Assembly (NCBI RefSeq): GCF_037126465.1
Contig: NC_088206.1
Span: 73,349,687 to 73,413,686 of the forward strand
Direction of reading: 5' to 3'
DNA: 64,000 nucleotides
DNA from: Ornithodoros turicata
Lineage: Eukaryota; Arthropoda; Arachnida; Ixodida; Argasidae
Shown here: one piece after another, positions 1 to 11,125 of the stretch
Layout: each line of letters begins with the position of its first letter
How positions within the stretch are numbered: the stretch's first letter is position 1
Translations under genes and position numbers: made by a program
Notes under the pieces: generated by a model
Databases searched by the model: none
Seen by the model: only the letters and a program-made list of their open reading frames with translations
Told to the model about the DNA's origin: nothing

Positions 1-125
1 TGCCAAGCCCATTCCAGGAGTGGGAATTGGCCATACCTTTTCATTCCGAGGCATTGAAAGGAATGGAATTATCACAAATCTCCATTCCTCCGAATGGAAT
101 TGGTGGCCTCATTCCGCAACCCTGG
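1..125. repeat. Partial repeat rich in GGAATGGAATT / AATTCCATTCC
   Basis: Several direct and inverted copies of GGAATGG / CCATTCC occur within the first 125 bases, and the stretch ends in GCAACCCTGG. It looks like the truncated end of a dispersed element cut by the window edge. The family was not recognised. Confidence 0.35.
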
Positions 126-426
126 TGTGTACGCTGCTCGCAGCCACAGTTGCATCGTGGTGATATCGCGTGATCTGAAAAAAAAAGAAAAAGAAAGAAA
201 CACGTGTAAGGGAAATAGACCAGGAAAAACAGTAACAACGGGAGAATAGGCTTAATAAAAGTAGAAACAAAGAAATTTTATTTCACCACTTAACTACGCG
301 GTATCAAATAAAATGTGAGGACGAATACATATCTATCAGTGCTGCACGTTATCGACGCTATTTGTCGCCAAAATAAAATCTCAGAATCGCTCTCCGACCA
401 GTTCCCAAAATTAGGGCTAACTGATA

Positions 427-607
427 CAGTGAACCCTCGTTATTATGACCATGGTCGTTCCCGAAAATTTTGGTCAGAATGCGGAATCGTCATGTTAACG
501 GGGGGGGGGGGGAGTTTGCGGAGGTTTCACTGCATCGTTCCGCAGGAGTATATGGTCGTAAGCGCGTTTGTCAGATTATCGGGGGTCATATTAACGAGGG
601 TTCACTG
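427..607. mobile_element. Short MITE with pogo/Tigger-like ends
   Basis: The element begins CAGTGAACCCTCGTTATTAT and ends with the inverted form (ATTAACGAGGGTTCACTG). TA dinucleotides flank both ends at 425-426 and 608-609, as expected for Tc1/mariner/pogo target duplications. It is 181 bp, has no coding capacity, and contains a run of Gs near 502-512. The same ends occur on the larger copy at 30791-31336. Confidence 0.8.
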
Positions 608-617
608 TAAACTAAAA

Positions 618-838
618 TGATGGCCCCCCACGGGCAGTCTGGGAGGTGACCATGGTTCGAATCCTGGCACCGGCTCTACTGTCTGTGTGTTCTCCCTGGG
701 TTTTCCTCCGACGATGCGGGGCAAATGTCGACCCCTGTGAAGTCGGCCCAGGAGCAACACGCCTCCACACCACCACGCACATCGCCCGGCAACCAAGCAA
801 CTCTCCGGCTACGCGAGAAGGAAAAGAAAAAGAAAAAC
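618..838 (+). repeat. tRNA-derived SINE, Ruka-like (partial, + strand)
   Basis: It contains a Pol III B-box-like GGTTCGAATCC at about 655-665, preceded by CTGGGAGGT. The usual body landmarks follow: GGGTTTTCC, AATGTCGACCCC and GAAGTCGGCCCAGGA. A diverged A-rich tail ends near 838. The same landmarks recur in about ten places in this window. The 5' end is missing and the copy starts just beside the pogo-like MITE. The family name is from memory of ixodid tick SINEs. Confidence 0.75.
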
Positions 839-850
839 GGAAAAGCATTC

Positions 851-2429
851 TTTGTATTCAGATACCGTCGGCTTTCTTAGCGGGTTTAAAGAAAAAAAAA
901 GCGTTTCACGAACGAAGCCGTATCTTCAAAAGAACAGCCTCGTTTTAAAGCTCCAAATAAAGAGAGGACGGTTTTTACTCGGCCCTTATTTTCGATTCAT
1001 TTTTCTCCCTCGCCTTTTTGGTCGGAGGCAACAATTTATAACGCTTATCGTCTAATAAATAAATAACACCAATTTAAGGGGGGGGGACGCGGGAAACGGC
1101 CTTTGTGGACGTGGCAGCGTGCTGGCGGTCGGAGGCTTACAGATGAAGGCGCAAAGAGTGTACGGTAGAGCGAGCAAACTAGCGCGCAAATAGGCAAAAC
1201 AACAAAGACACACATAAATGGGACGATGATGTGGTGGGTCATTCCCCGCCGTTATGGCAGTACAACAAGGTAGGCAAGGTAGGTAGGTAGGTAGGTTGGC
1301 TGTAGGCAAAACAAGAAGAGCACTTCGGCATAACAAGTGTGGAAATAGTATTAAAAAGAAAAAAAAAACATGCGGAGTATTGGAGTGAGGATAGAGCAGT
1401 GTTGAAGGGAAGATACGGAAGAAGCAAAAGGCGTATATCAAATATAATGGGAAACGTATAAAAATAAAATGTAAGATGAGACGAAAGAAAGGTACGTTCT
1501 TTCTCAGGATGAGGTGGAAAGAATACGTCTGCGCACAGATTGCGTTCTTTTTCATCGCCGTTTACTCTCTAATGCGAAGAGAAAACGGATATGTGTTGGA
1601 CGTTCTCGTCCAAGCGGTTTATTCTCTTAGGATGCGGTTCTTAGATCCACCATCGGATTGAAGGTGAGTCAGTTTTATCCAAACTGCGTTCGACGACACT
1701 TCGGATGGTTCTACTTGTAGTGACCACGTGTCATTAGATCGGTATATTGGGACATAGTACATGTAATATGCCCCAATGTAACATACGCACAAGCATGTAC
1801 ACATGTTTGTCATCACTATTCTCGGGATAGTGATGACTGATTTGGGGGAATTGAGATCATCCAAATGATGATTCGTGGGTCAAAACTGCCTTCAAAGTAC
1901 CATTCGAAAATATTAAGTCTTGCTCTCTACGTGTCTCCGTTTCACTGTACTCCCTTCGCAGTGTATATTCTCTCCCTAAATATACAAAAGGAAAAACGTT
2001 ACTTCCGCCACTTTAAGCCACTTGGCTCTCATCCCAGAGCGCCACAGGTATGCTTTTTATCGCCCCGGAACAGGTGCCCTTGAACCGCAGTTGCCGTGGA
2101 AACGGGATGATGCCCCCGACAGCGGTGGGTTGCTTAGCAACAGCGGTGAGCCACAACAACGCACCGTGTGGAAGGTTTTACGCTCGTCGTTCACGCTTCA
2201 GGTTTTGTTTAAAGTCCACTTTACTTCAAACGTGTTTTTATTGCGCAATTTGTGACACGTGATTTTTTTCGGCGTCGTTGCGGGCGAGGATTTTGTGCGA
2301 CGTGACATTTGGTAGGTATCCAACGTGAATTGGGCTTCCACCGTGTGTTTGTGCAACGTTTATCTCTGTGCGGTGATGTGTTTTGAAATACAACGTCACT
2401 ATGTGGATTGTAGACATATATTATGGCTG
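851..2429. other. No gene seen; simple repeat only
   Basis: Short open frames here show no recognisable domain or convincing splice structure. A (GGTA)n-type microsatellite lies at about 1264-1296 and a short G run at about 1078-1086. The rest is unassigned non-coding sequence. Confidence 0.5.
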
Positions 2430-2490
2430 GAAGATGAAAGTCACTGAAAAGGTTAGCAAGCTGTAGGACTCGAACCCACATCTTCTGGGT
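2430..2490 (-). repeat. Diverged tRNA-derived repeat (minus strand)
   Basis: This stretch shares AAAGTCACTGAAAAGGTTAG and the reverse B box CTCGAACCCACATCTTCTGG with the better copy at 9135-9250. Shared sequence outside the tRNA-like part shows a dispersed SINE or tRNA-pseudogene family, not an independent tRNA gene. This copy is truncated after the anticodon-side half. Confidence 0.6.
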
Positions 2491-2639
2491 GGATATGTGC
2501 TGGATTATGTAGGAGTAACATGACGAGTAATCGACTGTCGTTTACACACTATGTTCCATCTGCTTCACCTCTTAGTGAAATAGAGAATAGATAATGACTT
2601 TCAAAAAGATAGAGAAGGAACTTAACACAACTTTCTGGT

Positions 2640-2815
2640 GGAACGCTAATCTATAGCAGTTGCGCAGACGAGCAACGGACGCCGACACAGTGCAGACACC
2701 TGCGTCATACGCTCCATGCTCGCAGACGACAAAGCACAGTCTCCTCCACTTTCGCAGACGACTTATAGGGGTCTGTGGTGCTCTACCCTGTCGTCTGCTT
2801 CTTCTGCGTGAGTGC
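2640..2815. repeat. Irregular cluster of GCAGACGA / TCGTCTGC motifs
   Basis: The 6-8 base word CAGACGA, in both orientations, occurs about five times in 175 bases, at irregular spacing and without a tandem unit. The word clusters again at 17040-17530 and 31995-32070. Its function is unknown. Confidence 0.4.
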
Positions 2816-4034
2816 GAATTCGGCAAAGATAACTTCCCGGCAGTGAGAGACCTTTTTTCGGAGAGGGGTTCTGCTCACTCAATCGTGCCACCAAACTTTA
2901 TTTTCCTCTGAACTGGTCTTTGCAATCTTTGTAATAACTTCTATTCTTCGTTGGTGACGTATCCCTCGCCGTGAAGATGCTCGAACCATGCCTTGATAAA
3001 GTAAAGTAGGGAAACGTTTATCACTTGAGTAGAAAGTTTCAATTTTAGGGAAAGAACCACGCCGAGTGTTTTTAGTCTTTTTCTCTTCTTTTTTTTTTCT
3101 GGTAAACAGAGAGGAATGACGGTGCCCTTTTTCACCAAATTTGTATTCTAACATAAAGATACAAAACAAAGGAAACGCCTTCTGTGCACAAGTTTCACAT
3201 CGGAGGCAAACTTTGAGGATATTATTCTTGTTGCCCTTTGTTATTCTCGCTCAAGCTGTTGTAACGTACCAGCTATGTGTATATCGTCTTCTTTTCAAAA
3301 TATCCACGAACAGAACAGCCAAGTGCGGATTAAAATATCCTAGAAGTTGAAAGACGTAAAATTATGCTACGATAGGGTTATTTGTGTTACTTTAAGACCA
3401 CGCTACCCTTCATTATTTATTCTTCTGTGCAGTTTTGAACGTTGATGAATTTGACTGGATTAACGCCTGCATTGGATCCATAACGATGTACCATTTAATT
3501 CAGAATCCTTAAAGGTAACGAGTGATAGAAAACCTTAGATGAACGCCTTAGAAAGCCTATGAGAGCCTTAGAGAACAAAAAATAAAAAATAAACGCATGT
3601 AGGAAAACTTTCACTAACGCATTATAAAAATATATCGAGTGTACACTGGACTAGTCTTCTAAAAGATGTACCGAAAATATAGCCTTACGTAAAGCCGCTG
3701 AAAAATCTAACGACACGTTTAACACCCTTACTCGAAAGCGTCTTGGGGTCCGAGTATTTTTGACGACTCCACCCGCATCCTGCGGTTTGTACCGCCACCA
3801 CGTGACAAGAAATGTTATGATTCTAAGTGTATAGGAGTAGGAGAATTGGTCGGGAATCAACCTCTCCAATGGAAGCGACATACTATTAGAGGAGGTCAAC
3901 TTATTTCACACACTAGCGTAGCCAGCTTTGGTCGCATGGGCTACATTCTGGCGATTATCCCGTTACCTAAATGATACGAAATGTTTTCCCAACTACCTTT
4001 CTAGCGTACTCATTAGAAATAACCTCCAAGCCGA
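2816..4034. other. No gene seen
   Basis: Short open frames only, with no domain, terminal inverted repeat or SINE landmark that I could support. Confidence 0.4.
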
Positions 4035-4215
4035 TGGGCTCGATTCCTCGTTGTGGTCTCTGAGGTTATCCCTCGGTTCTCCGGCATCCTTTCGAGAACG
4101 CACAGTTCCCCGTGAAGTGGGCCCACGATGCACACAAACTGTCTTCTCGTCATCTGTCCACGTCCGAGCACCTCTCATAACCACAGTCACAACCACAGTG
4201 GCAACACGGAATCAA
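4035..4215 (+). repeat. Ruka-like SINE, partial (+ strand)
   Basis: A diverged B box (GGGCTCGATTCC) is followed by body landmarks CACAGTTCCCC, GAAGTGGGCCCA, CATCTGTCCACGTC and CTCATAACCACAG. The end motif AACACGGAATCAAAA is recognisable. The 5' third is missing. Confidence 0.65.
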
Positions 4216-4912
4216 AAACGCAAACCTGGCTGATGAAACCGAATTTTATATGTCACCGCACTACGCCAATTACCAGGGTCTACATGCGATCATATATTGC
4301 GAACAAATATAGTTGCGTTGTGCGTACGACATTATTTACCGTGTATACCAACTCTTGAAATGTGTTAGAGCTATAAATACTTTCTTTCGACATAAACTGC
4401 CGCACATGCGGTGACTATATCAGCGGATATCATCAGCGGCTTAATACTTTACGATCCCGAGCTTTTTGTTCGCAATGTTTCTATTAGCGAGCAACTCAAA
4501 TAAAACTCGCATTCAAATACGCGCTCGAAATCTGGCGACCTATTCGAGTTGTTCCTCCTTTTGTCCCGTTTTTCAAAGGCGTAGCAGAAAAGGGGATATT
4601 ATTATGGTAATTCGTGGTGCCCTAATTTCAAAAGGGGAGACCTTCTTTTCAATCCCGGGGGAAAAGTTTCTTTCCCTTCAGTGCGTGTCCTGCTCGTGTA
4701 TTACGCTACCCCTTTTCATCCTTCTGTTGTATTTTCTTCACAATGACGGAGAATAGCCTGACGCTCGTGATATAACAATCCCGAATGTAACGCCATTTTA
4801 ATGAAGGAAACGCACTTAAAACCCTTAGGTTGAACAATATTGCTACCCTTTCTGTAAATGACGGCTTGTCCCACGCTAAGAGAGCGAGCATTTCCAACTC
4901 AAGTTTTTGTTG

Positions 4913-5180
4913 TTGTTGTTCCGCGCTAGCGCCGCGAAGCAACTGTGGCTGTGAGTGGCGTACAGACGTGGACAGATGGAGAGAGGACAGCAGGAAGGGG
5001 GTTAATATGCGTCCTGGGCCGACTTCAGGGGGAAACTGTGCCGGCATACACTGTAACGTCTGCGGGAAAACCCTGGGAATGCCTCAGACACCACACCCTG
5101 TGCCGGGATTCGAACCCGTGTCACCTCCCAGTCTCGGCGTGGAAGGCGATCATCCTAACCACTACGCCACGCGAGCTCGT
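4913..5180 (-). repeat. Ruka-like SINE, near full length (minus strand)
   Basis: On the minus strand this runs from a tRNA-like head (A-box region near 5177-5150, B box GGTTCGAATCCC near 5116-5105) through GTCGGCCCAGGACGCA and CTGTCCACGTCTGTACGCC to the CCACAGTTGCTTCGCGGCGC end at about 4925-4945. It is the most complete copy here, so it is the best template for defining the family in this genome. Confidence 0.8.
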
Positions 5181-5299
5181 CGAACTCGAGTCTATTTTTT
5201 TTTTCTATTTTTAACAGTCTTTTTCTACTTTTCAAGTTTTTTTTTCTACTTGTGCTATGTGTTCTGTCATGTGTGTGTGTATGCCTCATTTCCCGCTCA

Positions 5300-5430
5300 T
5301 ATATTAACCCACATGCACCGGGGTAGGGTATCGCAATTCCCGCGGTGAAACACCTGATCCCATCGTGATGCATGTAGCTGTTGTGGTTCTACTTGTGCTC
5401 CGGTTGGAACAGTTGGGGTGCAGTGGACCC
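5300..5430 (+). repeat. Dispersed repeat related to the arms of the 16.1-16.6 kb foldback
   Basis: The segment with GGTATCGCAATTCCCGCGGT, then CACCTGATCCCATCGTGATG and CATGTAGCTGTTGTGGTTC, parallels the segment at 16110-16180 word by word with substitutions. This is a single-orientation copy with no nearby inverted partner. Confidence 0.5.
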
Positions 5431-5614
5431 CAACGTGGGGTTTCCACTCGTCTTGTCGCTTGGTGTACCTTCTGCCTCGTTCTCGGACCAATGTCAAGCT
5501 CACATGGTTTCCAAGTCACAATGACCTCCCACACACAGCTCAGGCAGGACACAATCTATCGAGCACAGCCAGACAATTTGCAAAAGGACAAATTAAACAC
5601 TCTATTTTGTGACC

Positions 5615-5880
5615 CAGTGGATTGGCCGTCCGCTCGACAGTGTTAGCTCCAAGGTCATGCTGAAGGCTGCAAGGTAGCGGGTGCGAATCCCACCCCTCGG
5701 TTTTCCCGATAGACCTTTCAGACGGCACAGTTCCCCCGAAGCCGGCCCAGGACGCCCGTTAACCTTCCCTGCTGCTTCTATCTGTTTCTGCTGTTCGCGC
5801 TTTCTTTTCCCGCTCTTTCTATCTTTCCACCGCTCATGGTCGCAGTTGATTCGCGGTGCAGACACGGAGCCAGAGTAACT
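5615..5880 (+). repeat. Ruka-like SINE (+ strand)
   Basis: The tRNA-like head shows TGCGAATCCCACCCC. The body has CACAGTTCCCCCGAAGCCGG and CCCAGGACGCCCGTTAACC, then a pyrimidine-rich stretch and an end motif CCGCTCATGGTCGCAGTTG. It lies head-on with the minus-strand copy at 4913-5180, some 430 bases away. Confidence 0.7.
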
Positions 5881-6582
5881 CCATCTCAAGTGTCCCCAAA
5901 GGAGAGGCGAATCTAACCTCTTTCCGCTCTCCGCGACAATCATTAAAGCCTTCCGATATCGCCTCCTAAACACAGTGTCCATCGAACAACAAACCTAACG
6001 AACCATGGTCGCGCACCACGAGTGGTGACAAATCGTCACCACGCTTATAACGAACAACGGTTCGATATATTGGATCATTTGGCCACGTCCGAACAAAGAC
6101 CTGCTCGTTAGGCCTAGACGGTTGCTTCATAAATCACAACCACTCGGAGACTGAAAGAATCAATCGGTTCGTTGTTAATCGATTTCTTTCCTCGCTTCAA
6201 TTCCGTTGTCTGCACAGTGGGGCAATTTTCCCCCCTTTATTCCCCAAAACATATATCTAGAGAGTGAGAGAAAGAGGCAAGGATGAGTGAAATTACGATA
6301 CAACAGCCTGGTAGAGCTCTCTCCGTGTCAGCAGAGTCAGCGAGGACACGACTGGTTGTGAGGACGCTTTTCTGGATATGTCCAAGTTGACGAGACGGCC
6401 AGGTAGGGATGTAAAGCGATTCTATTCTCAGTTCTCTGATTGATTGATTGATTTTTAAGTTCTCTCTTTGTGTGTTTACCTACTCATTATATTGGAGGTG
6501 GTCACTTCTCTCTGGGATAGACACCATGTTACAAGTAGCTAGTTACCAAATTCTGTCAAAATATCTGTAAAACGGAACTATT
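5881..6582. other. No gene seen
   Basis: Non-coding sequence with a short GATT tandem (about 6440-6453). No supported gene or mobile element. Confidence 0.4.
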
Positions 6583-6720
6583 CAATTCAATTCATTTATT
6601 CCAATTCAAGTTCCGATTTTAAATACACGCATTTACATTGCGTTAGGTGCGAGGAGGGTGGGGAAAAAGCTGTGCAGAACAGCTTGACAAGCCCCATGCT
6701 CTCCACAACTGTTGGCAGCA
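6583..6720 (-). repeat. Retroelement 3'-tail-like segment (minus orientation)
   Basis: It starts with TTCAATTCAATTCATTTATT, the complement of an (A/T)-rich tandem tail. It shares AGCTTGACAAG and flanking words with a similar tailed segment at 30417-30480. This is consistent with 5'-truncated non-LTR insertions in reverse orientation. The family is unknown. Confidence 0.4.
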
Positions 6721-6994
6721 TCAGCGGCATGCAACTTATATAACTATATTCTATATAACTATGACTATAACTCAGATACTGAGTAACACTCTGTCTCTTG
6801 ACGCATCACTTTCCAAACCTCGTTTTTTTTCTCTTTCTTTCTTTTTTCTTTTGGACGTTCAGACCATGGCGAGCGATGTGTTTGGGTTGTATCTGTGGAT
6901 GTTTATACTGGCGATATAACTCTGAACAAACAACTACCGCTTAAGTGAAAGCAGCGTGCGCTGTAATTGCGGTTGGACAGTACAAGTGTTAAGT

Positions 6995-7180
6995 ATTTGA
7001 GGGTTACTCGGACTGGGAGGTACCCGTGTTCTAATCCCGGTGCCGGATGTGCTGTCTGGGGTTTTTCGTGTGTTTTCCTCAAACGCTGTCAGACATATGT
7101 CGGCAAAGTTCCCTTAGAAGTCTGCCCAGGACGCACATTCACCCAGAGCGTTAGTCGTGACATTTGCCCACCTCTGTGAC
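6995..7180 (+). repeat. Ruka-like SINE, 5' two thirds (+ strand)
   Basis: ACTGGGAGGTACCCG, a B box with one change (TGTTCTAATCC), CTGTCTGGGGTTTTTC, ATGTCGGCAAAGTTCCC and GTCTGCCCAGGACGCACA appear in the standard order. The distal CCACAGTTGCTTCG end is absent. Confidence 0.75.
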
Positions 7181-7784
7181 TTTCATTGGCATCACCACAT
7201 GTTTCTTAAAGCTATGCGGTAGCTTAATGATGACTCTAACAGTAATTAGCTACATTTAAAAAAAAAAGTAACTATAAGTGTAACTCAATATTTTCACGAG
7301 CTGGCTGTTACTGTACTTTAGCTAAAAACAATCAACTTTATTTTGGGGACGATGGCTATTGTGTTTCATCTCCAGCGGCGATACACTGTTGCCTCACAAT
7401 GAGGACTGGAGTGTTACGGTACCTTAGCTACTTTTTAAAGTAAACGTACCCATATCTATTATTTGTTGCGCAACTATGTTCCCCGAGGAAAGGCTCTTCT
7501 TTATCATTTTCAATCTGCCGTTTTAACGTATATTACGCCACGTGACAGGACGTAGCACCCGCTGGGGGTTAGCCCCGCGGGGCGATGAAGACCCGGATGG
7601 TGTAGGAAACCCACACGGCCAATTGGAACATCGAGTCGTGTTACGTACATTTCAAAGGCCTACTATTCGTGTTGTAATTAATGATAGGACATGTCTAGTG
7701 TGCAAGGGGAGTCAAGAGTCAAGAAGGGGAGTCGGAGATTAAGTGTATAACATTCAAAAAACAACGCTGAAGCTTTCTAAGTTT

Positions 7785-7860
7785 AAGATGTACAAGCTTT
7801 TGCGTGGTGGACCAAGCTTCATCAGTGGTCCATCGTGGTCCACCAGAAAGGGTGGCGTTA
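7785..7860. repeat. Fragment related to ends of the 19.8-20.3 kb foldback
   Basis: The words TGTACAAGCTTTTGCGTGG and GGACCAAGCTTCATCAG match, with changes, TGTACAAGCTTTCGCGTGG and GTCCACGCTTCCTCAG at 19876-19911. A third variant is at 19190-19225. The internal GTGGTCCA forms a short inverted repeat. Confidence 0.5.
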
Positions 7861-7974
7861 CTAATATGTAATAAATTACGACGTCGTCATACAATCCCAT
7901 GGCCCGAAAATTAGTAGAGATAGAGTGAATGTTTCGACGGAAGCTGACCGACGTTACGGAGTATTCTTCGGGTT

Positions 7975-8500
7975 GGCGTCAGTTTCTGCAAGACGGCTTC
8001 CCCTCGCGCTTGCAAGCATTAGGTAAAGCGCCTTTTACAGGTTTTGCACGCAAGCAGCGTGTTGGCTTCGCTTCACGTTTACGAGCGTTATTTGGATAAT
8101 ATCCTTACAGGGATCACGTAAACAGTTAGTCTGCTTCACCTCATGCTTGCTGGTGAAAGAAGGGGCGCAGTTTACACGACTAACAAGTGTGTAGCTGGTA
8201 TATGTTCATCTTGGGTAAGGCTCGCCAAAACGACAAGGACAAATTCAAGCACAGCAGCTGTGTTGTCCTTCTTCTGTCCTTGTCGTTTGGCAGCTCTTAT
8301 CCAGCAAGACTGGCACACAAAAGCAAGTCGACTTCACCTCACCTTTACAAGCTTGAGGTGAAGCGCGCCTTACGAGTGCCCCGCTCTCTTTATTTGGTGT
8401 CTTGAGGTGAAGCCGACTTGTCCATTGGGTGTCAGTTTTGTAAAGCGCGATTCACCTTACGCTTTCAATCGTGAGGTGAAGCTGACATGCAGAATAATAA
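7975..8500. repeat. Degenerate hairpin-rich repeat cluster (CTTCACCT / AGGTGAAG)
   Basis: CTTCACCT or AGGTGAAG words recur about every 30-110 bases, often as short hairpins such as CTTCACCTCA with TGAGGTGAAG at about 8331-8362. They are linked by GTCAGCTT-like and TTTACAAGC-like words. The unit length is irregular and no open reading frame fits the whole region. Confidence 0.45.
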
Positions 8501-9134
8501 TGGTAATTGGAATAGATTTGGAGAACATTTGCAGAATGTCAAAGAACGGAAGCTTAAGTGGTGTGGAACGAGGAGCTTCCGCCAAATTGGCTATTGAAGT
8601 TGCATTACGGCTATTGAAGTTGCATTACTTGTTGTGATGACGATGATGATTTGAGTTTTTATGGTGGGTGGACAAATAGGCCACAACAGTGATGAGTGTG
8701 CAACCAGTAAAGTTAAACACGATGTCCAGTAAAAACAGGGTATGAATGTATAAAACATGAGTCTAAAACCACAAAAGGTTTACAATTCCGATGTATCTCA
8801 ATAAATTATCACTCTACTATATGGGATGATAGCCTCATCACCAAGCCAGATCGTTGGGTGAAGAGGTAAAAAATGGGCATAGAATTCTCTTAAGGGATTC
8901 CGTAGGTTGCTTTCATGCTGTGGACATATGAAGAGTATGTGTGAGTCAGAGAGAGTTCAGCGGCTCCTCTCCAAAAGTAAAAACCTAGTAAGTAAAGTAA
9001 AAAGTGGTGAGGAATGTATCCCTTAACCTGAGTAGTAAAACGCTACACAGATGGTTTTCTGGGCGCTCTCCGTGACTTTGGGTATGAGGCTACCACGGGG
9101 AAACATCCCATATCATCATCACTTCTTCATTGAA
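8501..9134. other. No gene seen
   Basis: AT-rich non-coding sequence with a short direct duplication (GCTATTGAAGTTGCATTAC, about 8588-8629). No further feature is supported. Confidence 0.4.
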
Positions 9135-9250
9135 AGATGAAAGTCACTGAAAAGGTTAGCCAGCTGTAGGGATCGAACCCACATCTTCTGGATTACCGGT
9201 CCAGGGCTCTACCAATTGAGCTAAGCTAACACGCCTCTCCAGCGACTTTC
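9135..9250 (-). repeat. tRNA-derived element with near-complete cloverleaf (tRNA-Thr-like, pseudogene/SINE head)
   Basis: On the minus strand (about 9230-9158) a tRNA-like fold can be read. It has a 7-bp acceptor stem, a GCTC/GAGC D arm, an anticodon arm CTGGA...TCCAG with a seven-base loop reading GGT in the anticodon position, and a GTGGG/CCTAC T arm with TTCGATC. Against a functional tRNA, base 33 is C instead of T, and four extra bases separate the T arm from the 3' acceptor strand. Flanking sequence is shared with 2430-2490, so it belongs to a dispersed family. Confidence 0.6.
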
Positions 9251-10984
9251 GGGGTGCGTCATCTGAAGGGACGACAAACCAGCCACTCACTCTCACTCAC
9301 CCTCCTTTCACTCTTACATTTTTGCTCACTCATACGCACATTCATACGACGGAAATCGACGCAAGCGGCATCTGTTGAACAAGAGAGAAACTGATGTTCT
9401 GAGGCTGGAACACATAGAAGGGACAGATACAAACAAAGCCTCAAGTTATTATTGTTGTTGTTGTTGTGTATGAGGTTTAATGAAATGGAGTTTTTGTGTG
9501 TCTGTGTGTTCCAGAAGTTGCGCCATTTTGTGTAAATTATATCTTGGGAGCTGACCTGACGTCTTGCAAGGGTATGTCGAACCGAGTAACGTCGTTCGAA
9601 ATTACAGCTGCACCGGCCTTGTCTGATAATTCATTGCCCCGTATACCAGTTATATATTTTATACGACGTGACATCGTGTACTTATTGCGATCATAGGATT
9701 GTGTAACAAAGGACCCCCCTTACCCGATAATAAATTATAAGTGTCGCGTTCCAGTTCGTTACAAGCTGTCGCCCGAATTTCCTTCATTCCCGTAATTAGG
9801 CACACGTGCTAATTATAGTTATACGTAATGATACTGAAGTAGATGTTTAGAAACCGAAGCGGGGGTAAAAAAAAAAAGATGTTTAGAGAAGAACACGTTG
9901 TCGGATGGAAATCCCCGCTCTATCGTTCTTTCTCCACTTCTCCTAAGCCTGATCCTATTTCCTTTTTCCTCCAACGAGTATGCCTCTCTCCCAGCCCACT
10001 ATATCGATCACCGATATAGAGTCGAAAGCCCAGCACGTGCGGCTTCGATGAAATTGAAAGCCGTGTATCGTATCCTGCCATGGGTTGTCAGAAAGCTATT
10101 CTCCACCGGGAGCGCTGTTTATCTTCCGCTACGGAGCGATACGGATAAATGAAATTGTCTCTTCTCTTTACAATGGGTGGGAGGAGTGTTGCGTCCACTC
10201 TCATTTTATTCTATCCGTTTGGAAAACTTTGAAAACTTTGGCTGCGATGGCCACGCTTCGAGGAGCTATTTTTGACTGTTCGGAAAACGGATCGTTCTCG
10301 ATCTCGAGGGGCGGCTTCTTTCGACGCTGCGCCACCGTCTTCGCGTTGGAGAGTATCCGGGAACGAATTCCAACGCGGTTGAAAGCTACAAATCCGGAAA
10401 TCGGGCTAACTTACTAAATTTGCTAAACGGTACTCGCTGATTAATATTCGTAACCCGTATCGATATAAACTTTCGTGTTATTACCGTACTGCTCGTAAAA
10501 AGTCATTAGCTAATAGCTTATCACTGTTTGACCTCAAAGAGCATAGTTATATCCTTATAATCATCGCGGCAAGAGCTTTTGACGTATCCCCCGATGTAGA
10601 ACGAGATATGGTGAACAGAGTGTTGCATATATATTACCGTGTATGTTGAAAGAAATCCTCTATTGATCCATTAACAGTGTCAAAGAAAGATATTCATATT
10701 GCATGCATTTAGTTTACCTTCCACGGATGCTTTTCGTGTCGCTTAACCAATGTCATTTTGTACGGGAACCGCGAGCCCGTCAAGTCGTTATTGCGTCTTT
10801 TTCTTTTTTCACTGCTCCCACCACGAGTTAAAGTGGAAATAAAATTCATTCATTTATTTTATTCATTCGCTTCACTTACAGTAGGTGACCAGAAAAGCGT
10901 GTTTTTAAAATCGATGGGGCCAACCATAACGTAAGTCCGTCCGTGGCTTTATATAGGATCGCGTGACACCACGTGAGAGTCCTA
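9251..10984. other. No gene seen; microsatellite
   Basis: A (TTG)n microsatellite lies at about 9449-9468. Open frames around 9900-10420 have no domain signature and no matching splice partners. A (TTCAT)n-like tail lies at about 10845-10870. Confidence 0.4.
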
Positions 10985-11125
10985 TAAGGACGAATGTCGT
11001 CACAATGTCTGTCCCTGAGGTGGGCCCAGGACACGTACTAACCCGCCGTCCCTCTCTCCATCTGTTCACGTCTGTAGGCCGCTCATAGCCACAGTTGCTT
11101 CGCGGCGCTAACACGGAGACAAAAA
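10985..11125 (+). repeat. Ruka-like SINE, 3' half (+ strand)
   Basis: TGAGGTGGGCCCAGGACACG, CCATCTGTTCACGTCTGTAG and GCCACAGTTGCTTCGCGGCG are followed by AACACGGAGACAAAAAAAT, the usual A-rich end. The tRNA-derived head is missing. Confidence 0.75.

Noticed and set aside
4830..5348. 172-residue open frame on the plus strand
   Set aside because: It runs antisense through a minus-strand tRNA-derived SINE; the cysteines and basic residues come from the SINE sequence.
9158..9230. Functional tRNA-Thr gene on the minus strand
   Set aside because: Position 33 is C, four extra bases precede the 3' acceptor strand, and the flanks are shared with another copy.
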